A stretch of 49,107 nucleotides of DNA from a bacterium (lineage in GTDB: Bacteria; Ratteibacteria; UBA8468; B48-G9; DSTR01): the NCBI GenBank assembly GCA_029551285.1, contig JAKPFT010000012.1:1-49107 (forward strand), given 5' to 3'. The notes below the pieces were generated by a model. That model had not been told where the DNA came from and ran no database searches. It saw nothing but the letters and a program-made list of their open reading frames with translations. Each line of letters opens with the position of its first letter. The stretch's first letter is position 1. Position numbers and translations under genes: made by a program. Below, in pieces: positions 7,781-16,165 of the stretch.

Positions 7781-9653
7781 CAGAAAGAAACTTTTCTGTC
7801 TGGCGGTTGAATTTCTGGTTTTTCTCTTCCTGCCGAAGAGTATCCAGTGCCGTGCTCAGACCATGGTGAACGAAAAAAGGTGCCGCGAGATTGAAAAGCT
7901 CCTGCTGGAGAAACCGGCTGGTCCTGGCCGTCCTGCGAGTGACCGGTCGGCCTGGGAGAAACTGAGCCGAGATGATTTTTGCCAGAAGGTGCTGGCTCAG
8001 GCGGAACAACTGGTCCACCAACCTATTCCGGAGCAGCCGGAGGAACTCTACCTTGAGTTTTCACGCACCGGTCTTCGCCGCGGCTGGGAGAATGTGGCTT
8101 TTGCCAGAAGGGATAGAATAAAGGTTTTCACACTGGCAGAGTGTCTGGAAAACAAGGGTCGTTTCCTCCAGCCGCTGGAAGCAGTCATCAAAGCAGTTTG
8201 TGCCGAGCGTACCTGGGTCTATCCGGCCCATGACCAGAATCTGGACAACTTCTACGGCCGCAACATCTCTATTGACCTTGGTTCTTCAGCTTTAGCCTGG
8301 CAGCTGGCTACTGCCGACTACCTGCTGGGAGACAAACTTTCTCCGGAAATCCGCCGCTTGGTAAGAGAACGGGTCCAGCAATTTATTTTCACGCCCTACC
8401 GGGAAATTCTGACCGGGAAAAGGGGACCTTACTGGTGGCTCAAAGGTACCAACAACTGGAATTCCGTGTGTCTGGCCGGGGTGACCGGTGCCGCCTTAGC
8501 CCTCCTGGACAGCCGCTCGGAAAGGGCTTTGTTTGTGGCCGCGGCTGAAGAACTTTCGCGTAATTTCCTGCGGGGATTTACCGCTGATGGCTACTGCAGT
8601 GAAGGCCTGGGCTACTGGAACTACGGGTTTGGCCATTATGTTTTGCTAAGTGAGACCATCAGGCAGGCGACCGGCGGCAGGATAGACCTTCTTTCCAGAC
8701 CAGAAGTACCGACCATTGCCCGCTTTGGAGCCGAAATAGAGATTATCAACCGTGTTTACCCGGCCTTTGCTGACTGTCCGGTAAAGGCTCAACCTGACGG
8801 GGTGCTTATGTCTTTCTTAAGCCGGCGGTTTAGCTTGAAACTCAAGGACTGGGAAAAGACCCCGTTTACGGCCGCCGTCAAAGGGCAGTTACCGGAAGCC
8901 GCCTTTTACCCTTTTTGCGAAGTCGCGGAGAGCGAGCCCGGGCAGGAAGACTACCGGCTGCCACTTCGCAGTTTCTTTCCGCAGGCTGGTGTCCTCATCT
9001 GCCGGCCTTCTTCTTATCCTTTTGCCGTCGCCCTGAAAGGTGGCCACAATCAGGAGCATCATAACCACAATGATGTCGGTTCCTATGTCGTGGTCGTGGG
9101 CGAGGTTCCAATCATTGTTGACCCGGGCAACGAAGAGTACACCGCCAGGACCTTCAGTCGCCGGCGGTACGAAAGCCAGGTGCTGAACTCTTATGGCCAC
9201 AGTGTCCCCCTGGTGGCTGGCCAGTTGCAGCAGACCGGCCGCTCGGCACAGGGAAAAATTCTGAAAACGAGTTTTACCGACGAGGAGGATAGCCTTCTGC
9301 TGGACTTGAAGTCGGCTTACGCTGTGCCTGAACTGAAAGAATTGACCCGCGGTTTTTTTTACAGCCGGAAAGGTAAAGGAAAACTCACGGTTACTGACCG
9401 GGTGAGATTTGACCCCGCCTGTCAGTTCGGGACAGCCATAATTACTTCTGGTTCTTACCGGGTGATTTCCCCTGCCGAGCTGGTCCTTACCAAAGATAAA
9501 ACTGCGGTCAGGGTTACCATCGTAGCTGAGGCCGGCCAGGTGGAAATTGTACCGGAAGTTCTTCGTGATGGAAGCAAACCTACCCGGATAGGTATCAACT
9601 TTACCCAGCCAGTCAGAGAAGGCAACATTACCCTGGTGATGGAACCGCTGTAA
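7752..9653 (+). CDS. Heparinase II/III family protein (polysaccharide or oligo-uronate lyase)
   Basis: About 633 residues from TTG 7752. The N-terminal alpha/alpha toroid contains WVYPAHDQNLDNFYG, GPYWWLKGTNNWNSVCLAG and FTADGYCSEGLGYWNYG. The C-terminal beta-sandwich has the family hallmark GGHNQEHHNHNDVGSYVV with the metal/catalytic His cluster. Family members cleave uronate-containing polysaccharides (heparin, alginate, others) by beta-elimination. Start choice: AAGGAG at 7737-7742 lies 9 bp before TTG 7752; this start gives RNRKK plus a hydrophobic stretch and a possible cleavage site (CRA-Q), i.e. export. ATG 7863 gives a cytoplasmic 596-residue form but has no RBS. Overlaps the upstream gene by 29 bp. 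Confidence 0.82.
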   Translation: MTVYGSVQRNRKKLFCLAVEFLVFLFLPKSIQCRAQTMVNEKRCREIEKLLLEKPAGPGRPASDRSAWEKLSRDDFCQKVLAQAEQLVHQPIPEQPEELYLEFSRTGLRRGWENVAFARRDRIKVFTLAECLENKGRFLQPLEAVIKAVCAERTWVYPAHDQNLDNFYGRNISIDLGSSALAWQLATADYLLGDKLSPEIRRLVRERVQQFIFTPYREILTGKRGPYWWLKGTNNWNSVCLAGVTGAALALLDSRSERALFVAAAEELSRNFLRGFTADGYCSEGLGYWNYGFGHYVLLSETIRQATGGRIDLLSRPEVPTIARFGAEIEIINRVYPAFADCPVKAQPDGVLMSFLSRRFSLKLKDWEKTPFTAAVKGQLPEAAFYPFCEVAESEPGQEDYRLPLRSFFPQAGVLICRPSSYPFAVALKGGHNQEHHNHNDVGSYVVVVGEVPIIVDPGNEEYTARTFSRRRYESQVLNSYGHSVPLVAGQLQQTGRSAQGKILKTSFTDEEDSLLLDLKSAYAVPELKELTRGFFYSRKGKGKLTVTDRVRFDPACQFGTAIITSGSYRVISPAELVLTKDKTAVRVTIVAEAGQVEIVPEVLRDGSKPTRIGINFTQPVREGNITLVMEPL

Positions 9654-9673
9654 GTAAGAAAACAGAGGCTTGC

Positions 9674-10402
9674 ATGGTAAGAGTGATTGCGCACCGGGGG
9701 TTTTCTGGCCAGTATCCGGAAAATACCCTGCTATCCTTCCGGAAAGCCGCAGAATTAGGGGTGGACGAGATAGAGTTTGACCTGAAGATGACCCGGGATG
9801 GCCATCTGGTAGCAATGCATGACTGGACCGTGGACCGAACAACCAGCGGCCATGGTCCAGTCTCAGAACTGACCCTGAAAGAAGTGAAACAGCTGGATGC
9901 TGGCTCCTGGTTCAGCGAGGAGTTTGCCGGGGAAAGGGTGCCCACCTTTGAGGAAATCCTTTCTCTGATTCCGGAAGAAATCACTTTGAACATTCACCTT
10001 CACGATGAAAAGCAGACAGAATGTCTTCAGAGGGTTCTAAAAATTCTCCCGTCAGGCCGGGCGGCTTATCTGGCGATAGATTATCGGCTGGTAGCTCTGG
10101 CGCGTTCTTTAAGACCGGAGCTGACTATCTGCAACATGGGTTTTCACCATGACCCGAAGGCTTACGTGGAAGCCACAAAGATGCTAAACTGCCAGCGGTT
10201 GCAGTTTTTCACCCCAGCCTATCCGGTAACGGCAGAACTGGTCGCTCTGGCGCACTCATACGGGATTTTTGTGAATGTGTTTTTCGCCAGCACCGAAGAG
10301 GAAATGAGCAAGTACATCAGTTACCGCGTTGACGCTATTTTGACCGATTTTCCAGACCGCCTTTTGATGTTGCGCCAGAAGCAGCCAAAGCAGTCAGGGT
10401 GA
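9674..10402 (+). CDS. Glycerophosphodiester phosphodiesterase family protein
   Basis: 242 residues, typical of a minimal bacterial GDPD TIM barrel. Visible motifs are AHRGFSGQYPENT (first catalytic His and Glu), DEIEFDLKMTRDG (metal-binding Glu/Asp) and AMHDWTVDRTTSG (second catalytic His). The later metal-ligand strand usually reads 'NIExK' but here is LNIHLHDE, so the Glu is His, which may alter metal binding. GDPDs hydrolyse glycerophosphodiesters to glycerol-3-phosphate and an alcohol. There is no signal peptide, so it is probably cytoplasmic. It lies 20 bp after the heparinase-like gene with an AGAGG site, probably the end of that transcription unit. Confidence 0.88.
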   Translation: MVRVIAHRGFSGQYPENTLLSFRKAAELGVDEIEFDLKMTRDGHLVAMHDWTVDRTTSGHGPVSELTLKEVKQLDAGSWFSEEFAGERVPTFEEILSLIPEEITLNIHLHDEKQTECLQRVLKILPSGRAAYLAIDYRLVALARSLRPELTICNMGFHHDPKAYVEATKMLNCQRLQFFTPAYPVTAELVALAHSYGIFVNVFFASTEEEMSKYISYRVDAILTDFPDRLLMLRQKQPKQSG

Positions 10403-10505
10403 GAGCACGCTCAGCGTCCGGCGAGGTGGAATACTACCGGAGGCGGCCACGAAGAAGTTGAAAGATAACCGGGCAGCCGCCGCGAAAGAAGGTGTTTCAT
10501 TAAGG

Positions 10506-10712
10506 ATGGAAAGGTCATTTATTAGATGGAACACCGGAGAGAGTAATCACCGACACACAGTTTCCTTGCCGTGGCTGGCCTGGATCAGAAATTACTCTGG
10601 TGACGAGTGGTATCTGGCCCTGGAGCCGATAAAGAATCCCCGGTACCTTGATGATTTGAGGGCCCATATCGCTGGAATGATTGAAAAAATTCTCCGGTCA
10701 GCCAGCCGGTGA
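10506..10712 (+). CDS. Hypothetical small protein, possibly a gene fragment
   Basis: 68 residues from ATG 10506 (an in-frame ATG at 10458 would give 84). The C-terminal half (LPWLAWIRNYSGDEWYLALE followed by PIKNPRYLDDLRAHIAGMI) has protein-like composition and a likely C-terminal helix, while the N-terminal half is irregular. I do not recognise a family. It lies 103 bp after the GDPD gene and before a 396-bp gap without genes, so it could be the tail of a decayed gene rather than a functional one. Confidence 0.3.
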   Translation: MERSFIRWNTGESNHRHTVSLPWLAWIRNYSGDEWYLALEPIKNPRYLDDLRAHIAGMIEKILRSASR

Positions 10713-11108
10713 TAAGAGAGAAGAGGGTGCGGAAGGTCCAGCAGTCCCGGAGTGGATAACTACCGGCAGTTAATTTTTCAGTCCTTAAGCCTGGAACCAC
10801 CAGTGGGGTCATCCTTCACACGCCTGACCGGCCAGAGTCCTTTTTCTTGCCATGCCCGTAAAGACAAGGTCGTTTCTCTCGCCATGGATTAGCGCTGGAA
10901 ACTTAGGTAGCTACCTTCCGCTTCATTGAGTGGCTACCCCTTCGCGTTTTCCCTGGAGAAAAAAGGCGGATTATACAAGTTGAAAGAAGATCTGTGGGAG
11001 TTGAAAATAGGCGTGAGTCAGTGGTATCTTATCAGATGAGTAAAGGTAACAGGGTAATTCTGATATAACCGGCCACAGGGAAAAAATAGCGCTATCAAGG
11101 GAGAAGAA
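10713..11108 (+). other. 396-bp intergenic region with a possible promoter
   Basis: No convincing reading frame. Inverted arms GGTAGC (10906-10911) and GCTACC (10933-10938) could form a weak stem with a 21-base loop. TTGAAA (11001-11006) and TATCTT (11025-11030) are 18 bp apart and may be the promoter of the GH28-like operon. Nothing else is recognisable. Confidence 0.4.
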
Positions 11109-12272
11109 GTGAAAATCGCGGATGTAAGAGATTATGGAGCGGTAGCTGATGGTCAGACGCTTAATACCCAGGCCATTCAGAACTCAATTGATGCCTGCCA
11201 TGGCAAGGGTGGGGGCAGGGTGCTCTGTGAAGGCGGAAGTTTCCGGACAGGCACGCTGATATTGAAAAGCAATGTGGAGCTGACTGTGGTCGCCGGCAGC
11301 CGGCTGCTGGCCAGTGAGGACCTGAAGGATTACCAGGACCTGGCAGCGCCGGGTTTTACCCCTGGGCAGGGTCATGAAAAAAGCCAGAACGCTCTCATCC
11401 TGGCGCACGATGCGGAAAACATTGCCTTAACCGGCCGGGGAGAAATCTACGGTTCCGGACTGGCTTTTTATGATCCGGCGAGTGCTGACAAATTCGGCAA
11501 ACTGGCAAAACCGTCCACACCCAGGCCACGGCTGGTGATGTTTTATCGCTGCCGGAATGTTCTGATTGAAGACCTGACTTTTTCTGAGTCTGCCTGCTGG
11601 AACATCTGGTTGATGAAATGCGAAAATGTCCACATTCATCGGCTGAAGATTTTCAGCAACCGGAGGATGAGAAACGTTGATGGCATAGATATTGACGCCT
11701 GCCGCCAGGTGACGGTCAGTGACTGTCTGATGGACACCGAGGATGACTGTATCGCGGTGCGCGCCATGCAGGACCTGTATGACAGTCCGGCCGTCTGCGA
11801 AGATGTTACCGTGAGCAACTGCGTTTTCCGCACCGCCTGCAACGGTATCCGCGTGGGCTGCCCCGGAGACGGAGAAATCAGAAACTGTGTCTTCGGAAAC
11901 CTGATTATCTCAGACAGTGCCCGGGGAATTATCCTTCAGAATCCAAAGGTTTATCTCCCGGAAGGAAGCACCGGAAGTGCTGACATCCACGACCTTCTTT
12001 TTTCTGGTATCACCATTACCGCCAGGCTCTCTCCCGTCTGGTTGTACGTGGAAGAAGGTATTAGACTGAAACGGTTTTCTGATATTACCTTCTCTGACAT
12101 CCAGGTAGTGAAAAGCGGGGGTCCTTTTGTCATTGAGGGAAGTCCAGAAACACTCATCCACAACATCGCCTTGAACAATATCCAGATGAAAACCAGCGCT
12201 ACAGAATCTCTGGTTCTTCGTCATTGTGCAGGAATTACCCTGACTAACTTTTCTGTCAGGGACGGAATTTGA
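11109..12272 (+). CDS. GH28-like (polygalacturonase-type) glycoside hydrolase, atypical active site
   Basis: 387 residues, a right-handed parallel beta-helix of the GH28/pectin-lyase type. The N-terminus DVRDYGAVADGQTLNTQAIQ is the standard opening. Catalytic segment I is NVDG (N189, D191) for the family NTD, and segment II is EDDC (D212, D213), spaced 21 residues from D191 as in true GH28. Segment III (GHG) reads CNG (Asn at 245) and segment IV (RIK) is not evident (ARGIILQ). The three acidic residues are therefore kept but the His is not, suggesting a non-polygalacturonan substrate. No signal peptide. The start is GTG with an upstream AAGGGAG. Its TGA overlaps an alternative TTG start of the next gene. 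Confidence 0.82.
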   Translation: MKIADVRDYGAVADGQTLNTQAIQNSIDACHGKGGGRVLCEGGSFRTGTLILKSNVELTVVAGSRLLASEDLKDYQDLAAPGFTPGQGHEKSQNALILAHDAENIALTGRGEIYGSGLAFYDPASADKFGKLAKPSTPRPRLVMFYRCRNVLIEDLTFSESACWNIWLMKCENVHIHRLKIFSNRRMRNVDGIDIDACRQVTVSDCLMDTEDDCIAVRAMQDLYDSPAVCEDVTVSNCVFRTACNGIRVGCPGDGEIRNCVFGNLIISDSARGIILQNPKVYLPEGSTGSADIHDLLFSGITITARLSPVWLYVEEGIRLKRFSDITFSDIQVVKSGGPFVIEGSPETLIHNIALNNIQMKTSATESLVLRHCAGITLTNFSVRDGI

Positions 12273-12274
12273 AA

Positions 12275-13093
12275 ATGGAAAGGATGAAGTTAGGATTGAT
12301 TGTCGGATTAAAGGAAGACCCGGCTGAGAGTTTTGAGAAGGTAGCCAGCCTGGGTATCCCCACCTGCCAGGTTTCCGCCTGTGCCGAAAGGCTGGTAGGC
12401 CGGTTTGACCCGGCTTATGTCCGCAAATGCGCGGAAAAGGCTGGAGTGGAAATTTCCTCGTTTTTTCTTCTGTTTGAAGGGCAGATTTTCAACAACAAGG
12501 ACGGCCCGGCGACCATGGGTTTTGTGGCACCGGCTTACCGGCAGAAAAGGCTGGTTCTGGCTAAACAATTTTCCGATCTGGTAAGGGAGATGGGAGTGAC
12601 CTCTATTACCTCCCATGTGGGTTTTATCCCGGACGATGAGACAGACCCGGTTTACACCGGTTTCCTTCAGGTGATGGGTGAATTCATTGACCACTGCGGC
12701 AAAAATGGGCAGATGTTTTGTTTTGAGACCGGTCAGGAACTACCTTCCACCCTGAAACGAACAATTCTGGACTTAGGCCGGGAAAACGTTGGCATTAATC
12801 TTGACCCGGCCAATCTCATTCTCTACGGCAAAGCCAATCCGCTGGATGCGGTGGAGATTTTCGGTGAGTATGTCCGGGGGATGCACGCCAAGGATGGTCT
12901 CTGGCCCAACCGCGACGAATCTCTGGGGAAAGAAACGCCGTTAGGCCAGGGAATGGTGAGATTTGACCTGCTGCTGCCAAGGTTGAAGAAGAAAGGATTT
13001 AAAGGTCCGGTAACCATTGAGCGGGAAATCTCTGGTCCGCAGCAGATTGCTGACATCAGAAGGGCGATAGAACTTCTCTCGCCCTACCTCTAA
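12275..13093 (+). CDS. Sugar phosphate isomerase/epimerase family TIM barrel (first of a pair)
   Basis: About 272 residues, AP-endonuclease-2/xylose-isomerase-like TIM barrel. The expected Glu-Asp-His-Glu metal set is visible in FCFETGQE, NLDPANLIL, GMHAKDG and VTIEREI, so an active metal-dependent isomerase or epimerase is likely. The start is uncertain: ATG 12275, TTG 12269 (overlapping the previous stop) and ATG 12284 are all in frame; the tight junction implies translational coupling to the GH28-like gene. These enzymes interconvert ketoses and aldoses or epimerise keto-sugars. Together with the next gene it probably processes the monosaccharide released by the GH28-like hydrolase. Confidence 0.85.
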   Translation: MERMKLGLIVGLKEDPAESFEKVASLGIPTCQVSACAERLVGRFDPAYVRKCAEKAGVEISSFFLLFEGQIFNNKDGPATMGFVAPAYRQKRLVLAKQFSDLVREMGVTSITSHVGFIPDDETDPVYTGFLQVMGEFIDHCGKNGQMFCFETGQELPSTLKRTILDLGRENVGINLDPANLILYGKANPLDAVEIFGEYVRGMHAKDGLWPNRDESLGKETPLGQGMVRFDLLLPRLKKKGFKGPVTIEREISGPQQIADIRRAIELLSPYL

Positions 13094-13110
13094 CCGCGCC
13101 GGAATTCTTA

Positions 13111-13911
13111 ATGGCAACAGCAATTGACACTGGATTTAATTATGGCCTTCCTTTCGGGACCAGACTTTCCCTGATAGAGAACGCCGGTTTCAAGGTAGTG
13201 GCTCTGGACAGCCGTTGTTATACCAGCGCTGAGGCCAGGAAGGAAGTGGTTAAGCTCTTAGGACAAAAGAAGCTGAGTCTTGATTCTGTCCACGCCCCTT
13301 TTCCGGGAGGGGACAACCTTTTTTCTCTTGAGGAGGAGAAACGGCAGGACTCGCTTGGTCAGTGTCAATTAGCCATTGACGTGGCGGCTGAGACAGACGG
13401 GAAGATTGTGGTTGTTCATCTGATACCTTACAACATTCCTGAAGGTGAGGTGAAACAGAAGATGGTGGCGCAGGGCCGGAAGAGTCTTGCTCTCTTATCT
13501 GGATATGCTTTGAGAAAAAATATTAAACTGGCTCTGGAAAATGGGCAGAAATTAGATTATGACCATGTTCTGGAAGAGTTTCTGACGGAATTTGGGGAAA
13601 CGGTGGTGGGTTTCTGTTATGACTCCGGCCATGAGCATGTCCAGGGCAGATGTTTTCACGTTCTGGTAAAGTGGGCCAGCCGACTGCTGACCATGCATCT
13701 GCACGATAATCTTGGCACTGACACGCACCTTTTGCCAGGCGAGGGTAACATTGACTGGCGTCTTTTTCAGAAGACGATCCAGGCCATCAACTACCAGGGT
13801 AATCTTCTCCTGGAAGTGAGCCAGGGCTATTCCCGCTTCAAAGACCCTGAAGAATTCCTGAAAGAAGCCAGAGAAAGAGCCGACAGGTTAACTTTGAGTG
13901 GTGCCGCCTGA
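13111..13911 (+). CDS. Sugar phosphate isomerase/epimerase family TIM barrel (second of a pair)
   Basis: 266 residues, same superfamily as the preceding gene but only distantly similar, so not a recent duplicate. Metal-site residues are visible in LALENGQ (Glu), FCYDSGHEH (Asp, His), MHLHDNLG (His) and LLLEVSQG (Glu). GEGNIDW is the usual loop before the last strands. It follows the first isomerase after a 17-bp gap, with a weak RBS, and precedes the MscS gene by 40 bp. The reaction is probably isomerisation or epimerisation of a keto-sugar; the substrate is not readable. Confidence 0.85.
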   Translation: MATAIDTGFNYGLPFGTRLSLIENAGFKVVALDSRCYTSAEARKEVVKLLGQKKLSLDSVHAPFPGGDNLFSLEEEKRQDSLGQCQLAIDVAAETDGKIVVVHLIPYNIPEGEVKQKMVAQGRKSLALLSGYALRKNIKLALENGQKLDYDHVLEEFLTEFGETVVGFCYDSGHEHVQGRCFHVLVKWASRLLTMHLHDNLGTDTHLLPGEGNIDWRLFQKTIQAINYQGNLLLEVSQGYSRFKDPEEFLKEARERADRLTLSGAA

Positions 13912-13951
13912 AACATTTAGCCGGTAAGTTTTACCGTGTTATGATAAAAAT

Positions 13952-15016
13952 ATGAACGGTTTTCTTGATTTTGTTTCTGAGCCTGGCCGTTCCTGCCTGG
14001 TAGGTGCGCTCATTTTCGTCAGCAGCGTGGTTGTGGCTTACTTTGTACGGCTTGTCTGGAGCCACGTTTTCTTGCCGTTAGCCCGGCGCACCAGAACTGA
14101 CCTGGACCGACTTCTTCTGGAAGCCACCAGAACTCCTGTCTATCTTCTGTTGATGGCCTACGGATTTTATTTTGCGGTTCAGTATCTCGTGGCCAATCTG
14201 GGGTTGACGGAGTCTCTGGTCTTAAAGGTCTTAACTGGTCTAGCGTACATTTCTCTGGTGTTAGGGATTGCCCTGGTCGCTACCGCCATTATCCGCAGTT
14301 TCTTCCACTGGTTTTTGAAAGATGTGGCCAGCAAAACACAGACGCCGGTGGATGAGCAGTTCGTCCGCCTTCTGGGCCGGGTAATTCAGATTGTGGTGTA
14401 CTTCATTGCGGCAACGGTAATTCTTTCCTACTTTAAGGTCAACATCAGCGGGTTTCTGGCTACGGCTGGCGTGGCTTCTCTGGCGGTAGCCCTGGCGGCC
14501 CAGGAGACACTGGCCAACATGATTTCCGGATTCATGCTCATTCTGGATAAACCCTTCCGGGTGGGCGACTGGATTCAACTGGCCTCAGGCGAGATGGGGA
14601 TTGTGCAGGAAATCGGGCTGAGGACCACCAAAATCCTTTCCTTTGACCATACACTTTTAATTGTGCCCAATGCGGAAATCGCCAAAAATAAAGTAATCAA
14701 CCGCAACTATCCTGACCTGAAAATCAAGGTGAGACAGACCATTGGTGTGGCTTATGGCACTGACCTGGAGAAGGTGAAAAGAATTCTTCAGGAAATCTGC
14801 CTGGCTAACGAAAAGGTGTTGAAGGAGCCACCGCCGGTGGTGTTTTTCACCGAGTTTGGCGAATCTTCACTCAATCTTTTGCTGGTTTACTGGATTGGTG
14901 ACCTGCGGGAGCAGTTTCTGGTAACCGACCAGGTTAACATGGAAATCAAACGAAGGTTTGAAGCGGAAGGCATTGTGATTCCTTTTCCGCAGCGAGACGT
15001 TCATCTTTATCAGTAG
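13952..15016 (+). CDS. MscS-family mechanosensitive channel
   Basis: 354 residues. Predicted transmembrane helices lie near residues 15-38, 68-88, 95-120 and 145-165, followed by the pore-lining Ala/Gly-rich helix ATAGVASLAVALAAQETLAN (about 171-190) and the beta-domain signature KPFRVGDWI. The cytoplasmic alpha/beta cage (residues ~250-350) ends GIVIPFPQRDVHLYQ, the usual MscS C-terminus. Opens under membrane tension to release solutes on hypo-osmotic shock. At five helices it is longer than the three-helix E. coli MscS. A possible -10 element (TATGAT, 13940-13945) sits close before the ATG, which has no clear RBS, so it may be co-transcribed with the upstream genes. Confidence 0.9.
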   Translation: MNGFLDFVSEPGRSCLVGALIFVSSVVVAYFVRLVWSHVFLPLARRTRTDLDRLLLEATRTPVYLLLMAYGFYFAVQYLVANLGLTESLVLKVLTGLAYISLVLGIALVATAIIRSFFHWFLKDVASKTQTPVDEQFVRLLGRVIQIVVYFIAATVILSYFKVNISGFLATAGVASLAVALAAQETLANMISGFMLILDKPFRVGDWIQLASGEMGIVQEIGLRTTKILSFDHTLLIVPNAEIAKNKVINRNYPDLKIKVRQTIGVAYGTDLEKVKRILQEICLANEKVLKEPPPVVFFTEFGESSLNLLLVYWIGDLREQFLVTDQVNMEIKRRFEAEGIVIPFPQRDVHLYQ

Positions 15017-15067
15017 AGCGGATGTTTCAAGGCCCGTCCTTGCAGGTGCTGAAATAACAGGGGGTGA

Positions 15068-16165
15068 ATGAAAACGTACCGGAAAATTCCAGACTGGCCA
15101 GAGATAAGGCGGCGCTACAGTGATTTCTGGATGAAAAACTGGCCAGAGGACCGCTTGCTGATGCAGGTGCAAAATCTCGCCAGGGAAGTTTCGCCGGAAC
15201 CTCGTTGGATGAAGGATGTCTCTTTTCAGGAAAAAAAATACCGGGACCCGGCCCTTTTCTTTCAGTTAATTGATTATCGCCAAAGCCGCTGGCACTGGCA
15301 CGGTGACCTGTTTGCCTACCGAATACCTTCTTACGCTGCCAACAGTTTGCCGATTTATCTTGGTAGCCGGGTTTGTTTTGGAGAAAGCATCTGGCAGGAG
15401 CCAGTGCTGAAGAGTATTGAGGAATCTGACCGGATTTGCTTCCGCTGCGACTATCCTTTCTGGCGAGAACATCTGGAGGCCGTAGGATATTTCGTAGAAA
15501 GATGCCGGGGTGTGGAATTGTTGGGGATGACAGACTTTGGCGGCCCGGTTGATTGGCTGGCGGCCTTTCTTGGACCGGAACAACTCTGTCTGGAGACGGT
15601 GAGACAACCGGAAAAAGTTCAGGCGTTTGCTTTCCGTTTAGGCCAGATATTTGTAGAGATGTGGGAAGAAGTTTACGCAAGGATTGCCCCTTATTTTGAC
15701 GGTACGTGCAACTGGTTGCCAATGTGGGCAGAAGGTCGTTTAGCCGTCCTTCAGGACGATCTATCCATTCTCTTTTCTCCGCAAACCTACCAGGAAGTTT
15801 TCGTTCCGGTGCTCCGGAAGATAGCCAGCCAGTTTGAGAAGGTGCTTTTTCACTTCCACAATGGTGCCCTGCATCAGCTGGATAACCTTGTTTCCATTCC
15901 GGAGATTACTGTGCTCCACTTCGGGATAGACCCGAATACCGGACCGATTACTCATTACCTGCCGCAGTTGCGCAAGGTTCAGAAGGCTGGCAAGGGGCTT
16001 TTTGTCAGTGTGCTGGAACCGGAAGATGTGCTGCCACTAATCGCGACGCTTGACCCGAGAAACCTGCTGCTTCTGGTCACCACGGCTGACGATGAGGCTT
16101 CAAAGAAACTGCTTGCCAATGCCAGGGAATGGACGCAGCAAAGGATTAAACAGATGCAGGATTAG
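15068..16165 (+). CDS. Uroporphyrinogen-decarboxylase-like (UroD superfamily) protein
   Basis: 365 residues, UroD/MtaA-type TIM barrel. The recognisable C-terminal half contains FDGTCNWLPMWAEGRLAVLQ, DDLSILFSPQTYQEVFVPVL and LFHFHNGALHQLD, then TVLHFGIDPNTG. The His-x-Cys zinc motif of corrinoid:CoM methyltransferases is not present, and the haem-pathway UroD signature is also missing, so neither activity can be assigned. Such proteins are abundant in polysaccharide-degrading uncultured bacteria and their role is unknown. It follows MscS by 51 bp with a GGGGGTG site. Its stop codon abuts the sulfatase remnant. Confidence 0.8.
   Translation: MKTYRKIPDWPEIRRRYSDFWMKNWPEDRLLMQVQNLAREVSPEPRWMKDVSFQEKKYRDPALFFQLIDYRQSRWHWHGDLFAYRIPSYAANSLPIYLGSRVCFGESIWQEPVLKSIEESDRICFRCDYPFWREHLEAVGYFVERCRGVELLGMTDFGGPVDWLAAFLGPEQLCLETVRQPEKVQAFAFRLGQIFVEMWEEVYARIAPYFDGTCNWLPMWAEGRLAVLQDDLSILFSPQTYQEVFVPVLRKIASQFEKVLFHFHNGALHQLDNLVSIPEITVLHFGIDPNTGPITHYLPQLRKVQKAGKGLFVSVLEPEDVLPLIATLDPRNLLLLVTTADDEASKKLLANAREWTQQRIKQMQD

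Noticed and set aside
8889..9842. 317-codon minus-strand ORF across the heparinase-like and GDPD genes
   Set aside because: It is antisense to two genes with strong family motifs and has no RBS or recognisable domain.
13922..13936. Hairpin CGGTAA-GTT-TTACCG before MscS as a terminator
   Set aside because: Only 6 bp with a three-base loop and no following T-run; not enough to call a terminator.
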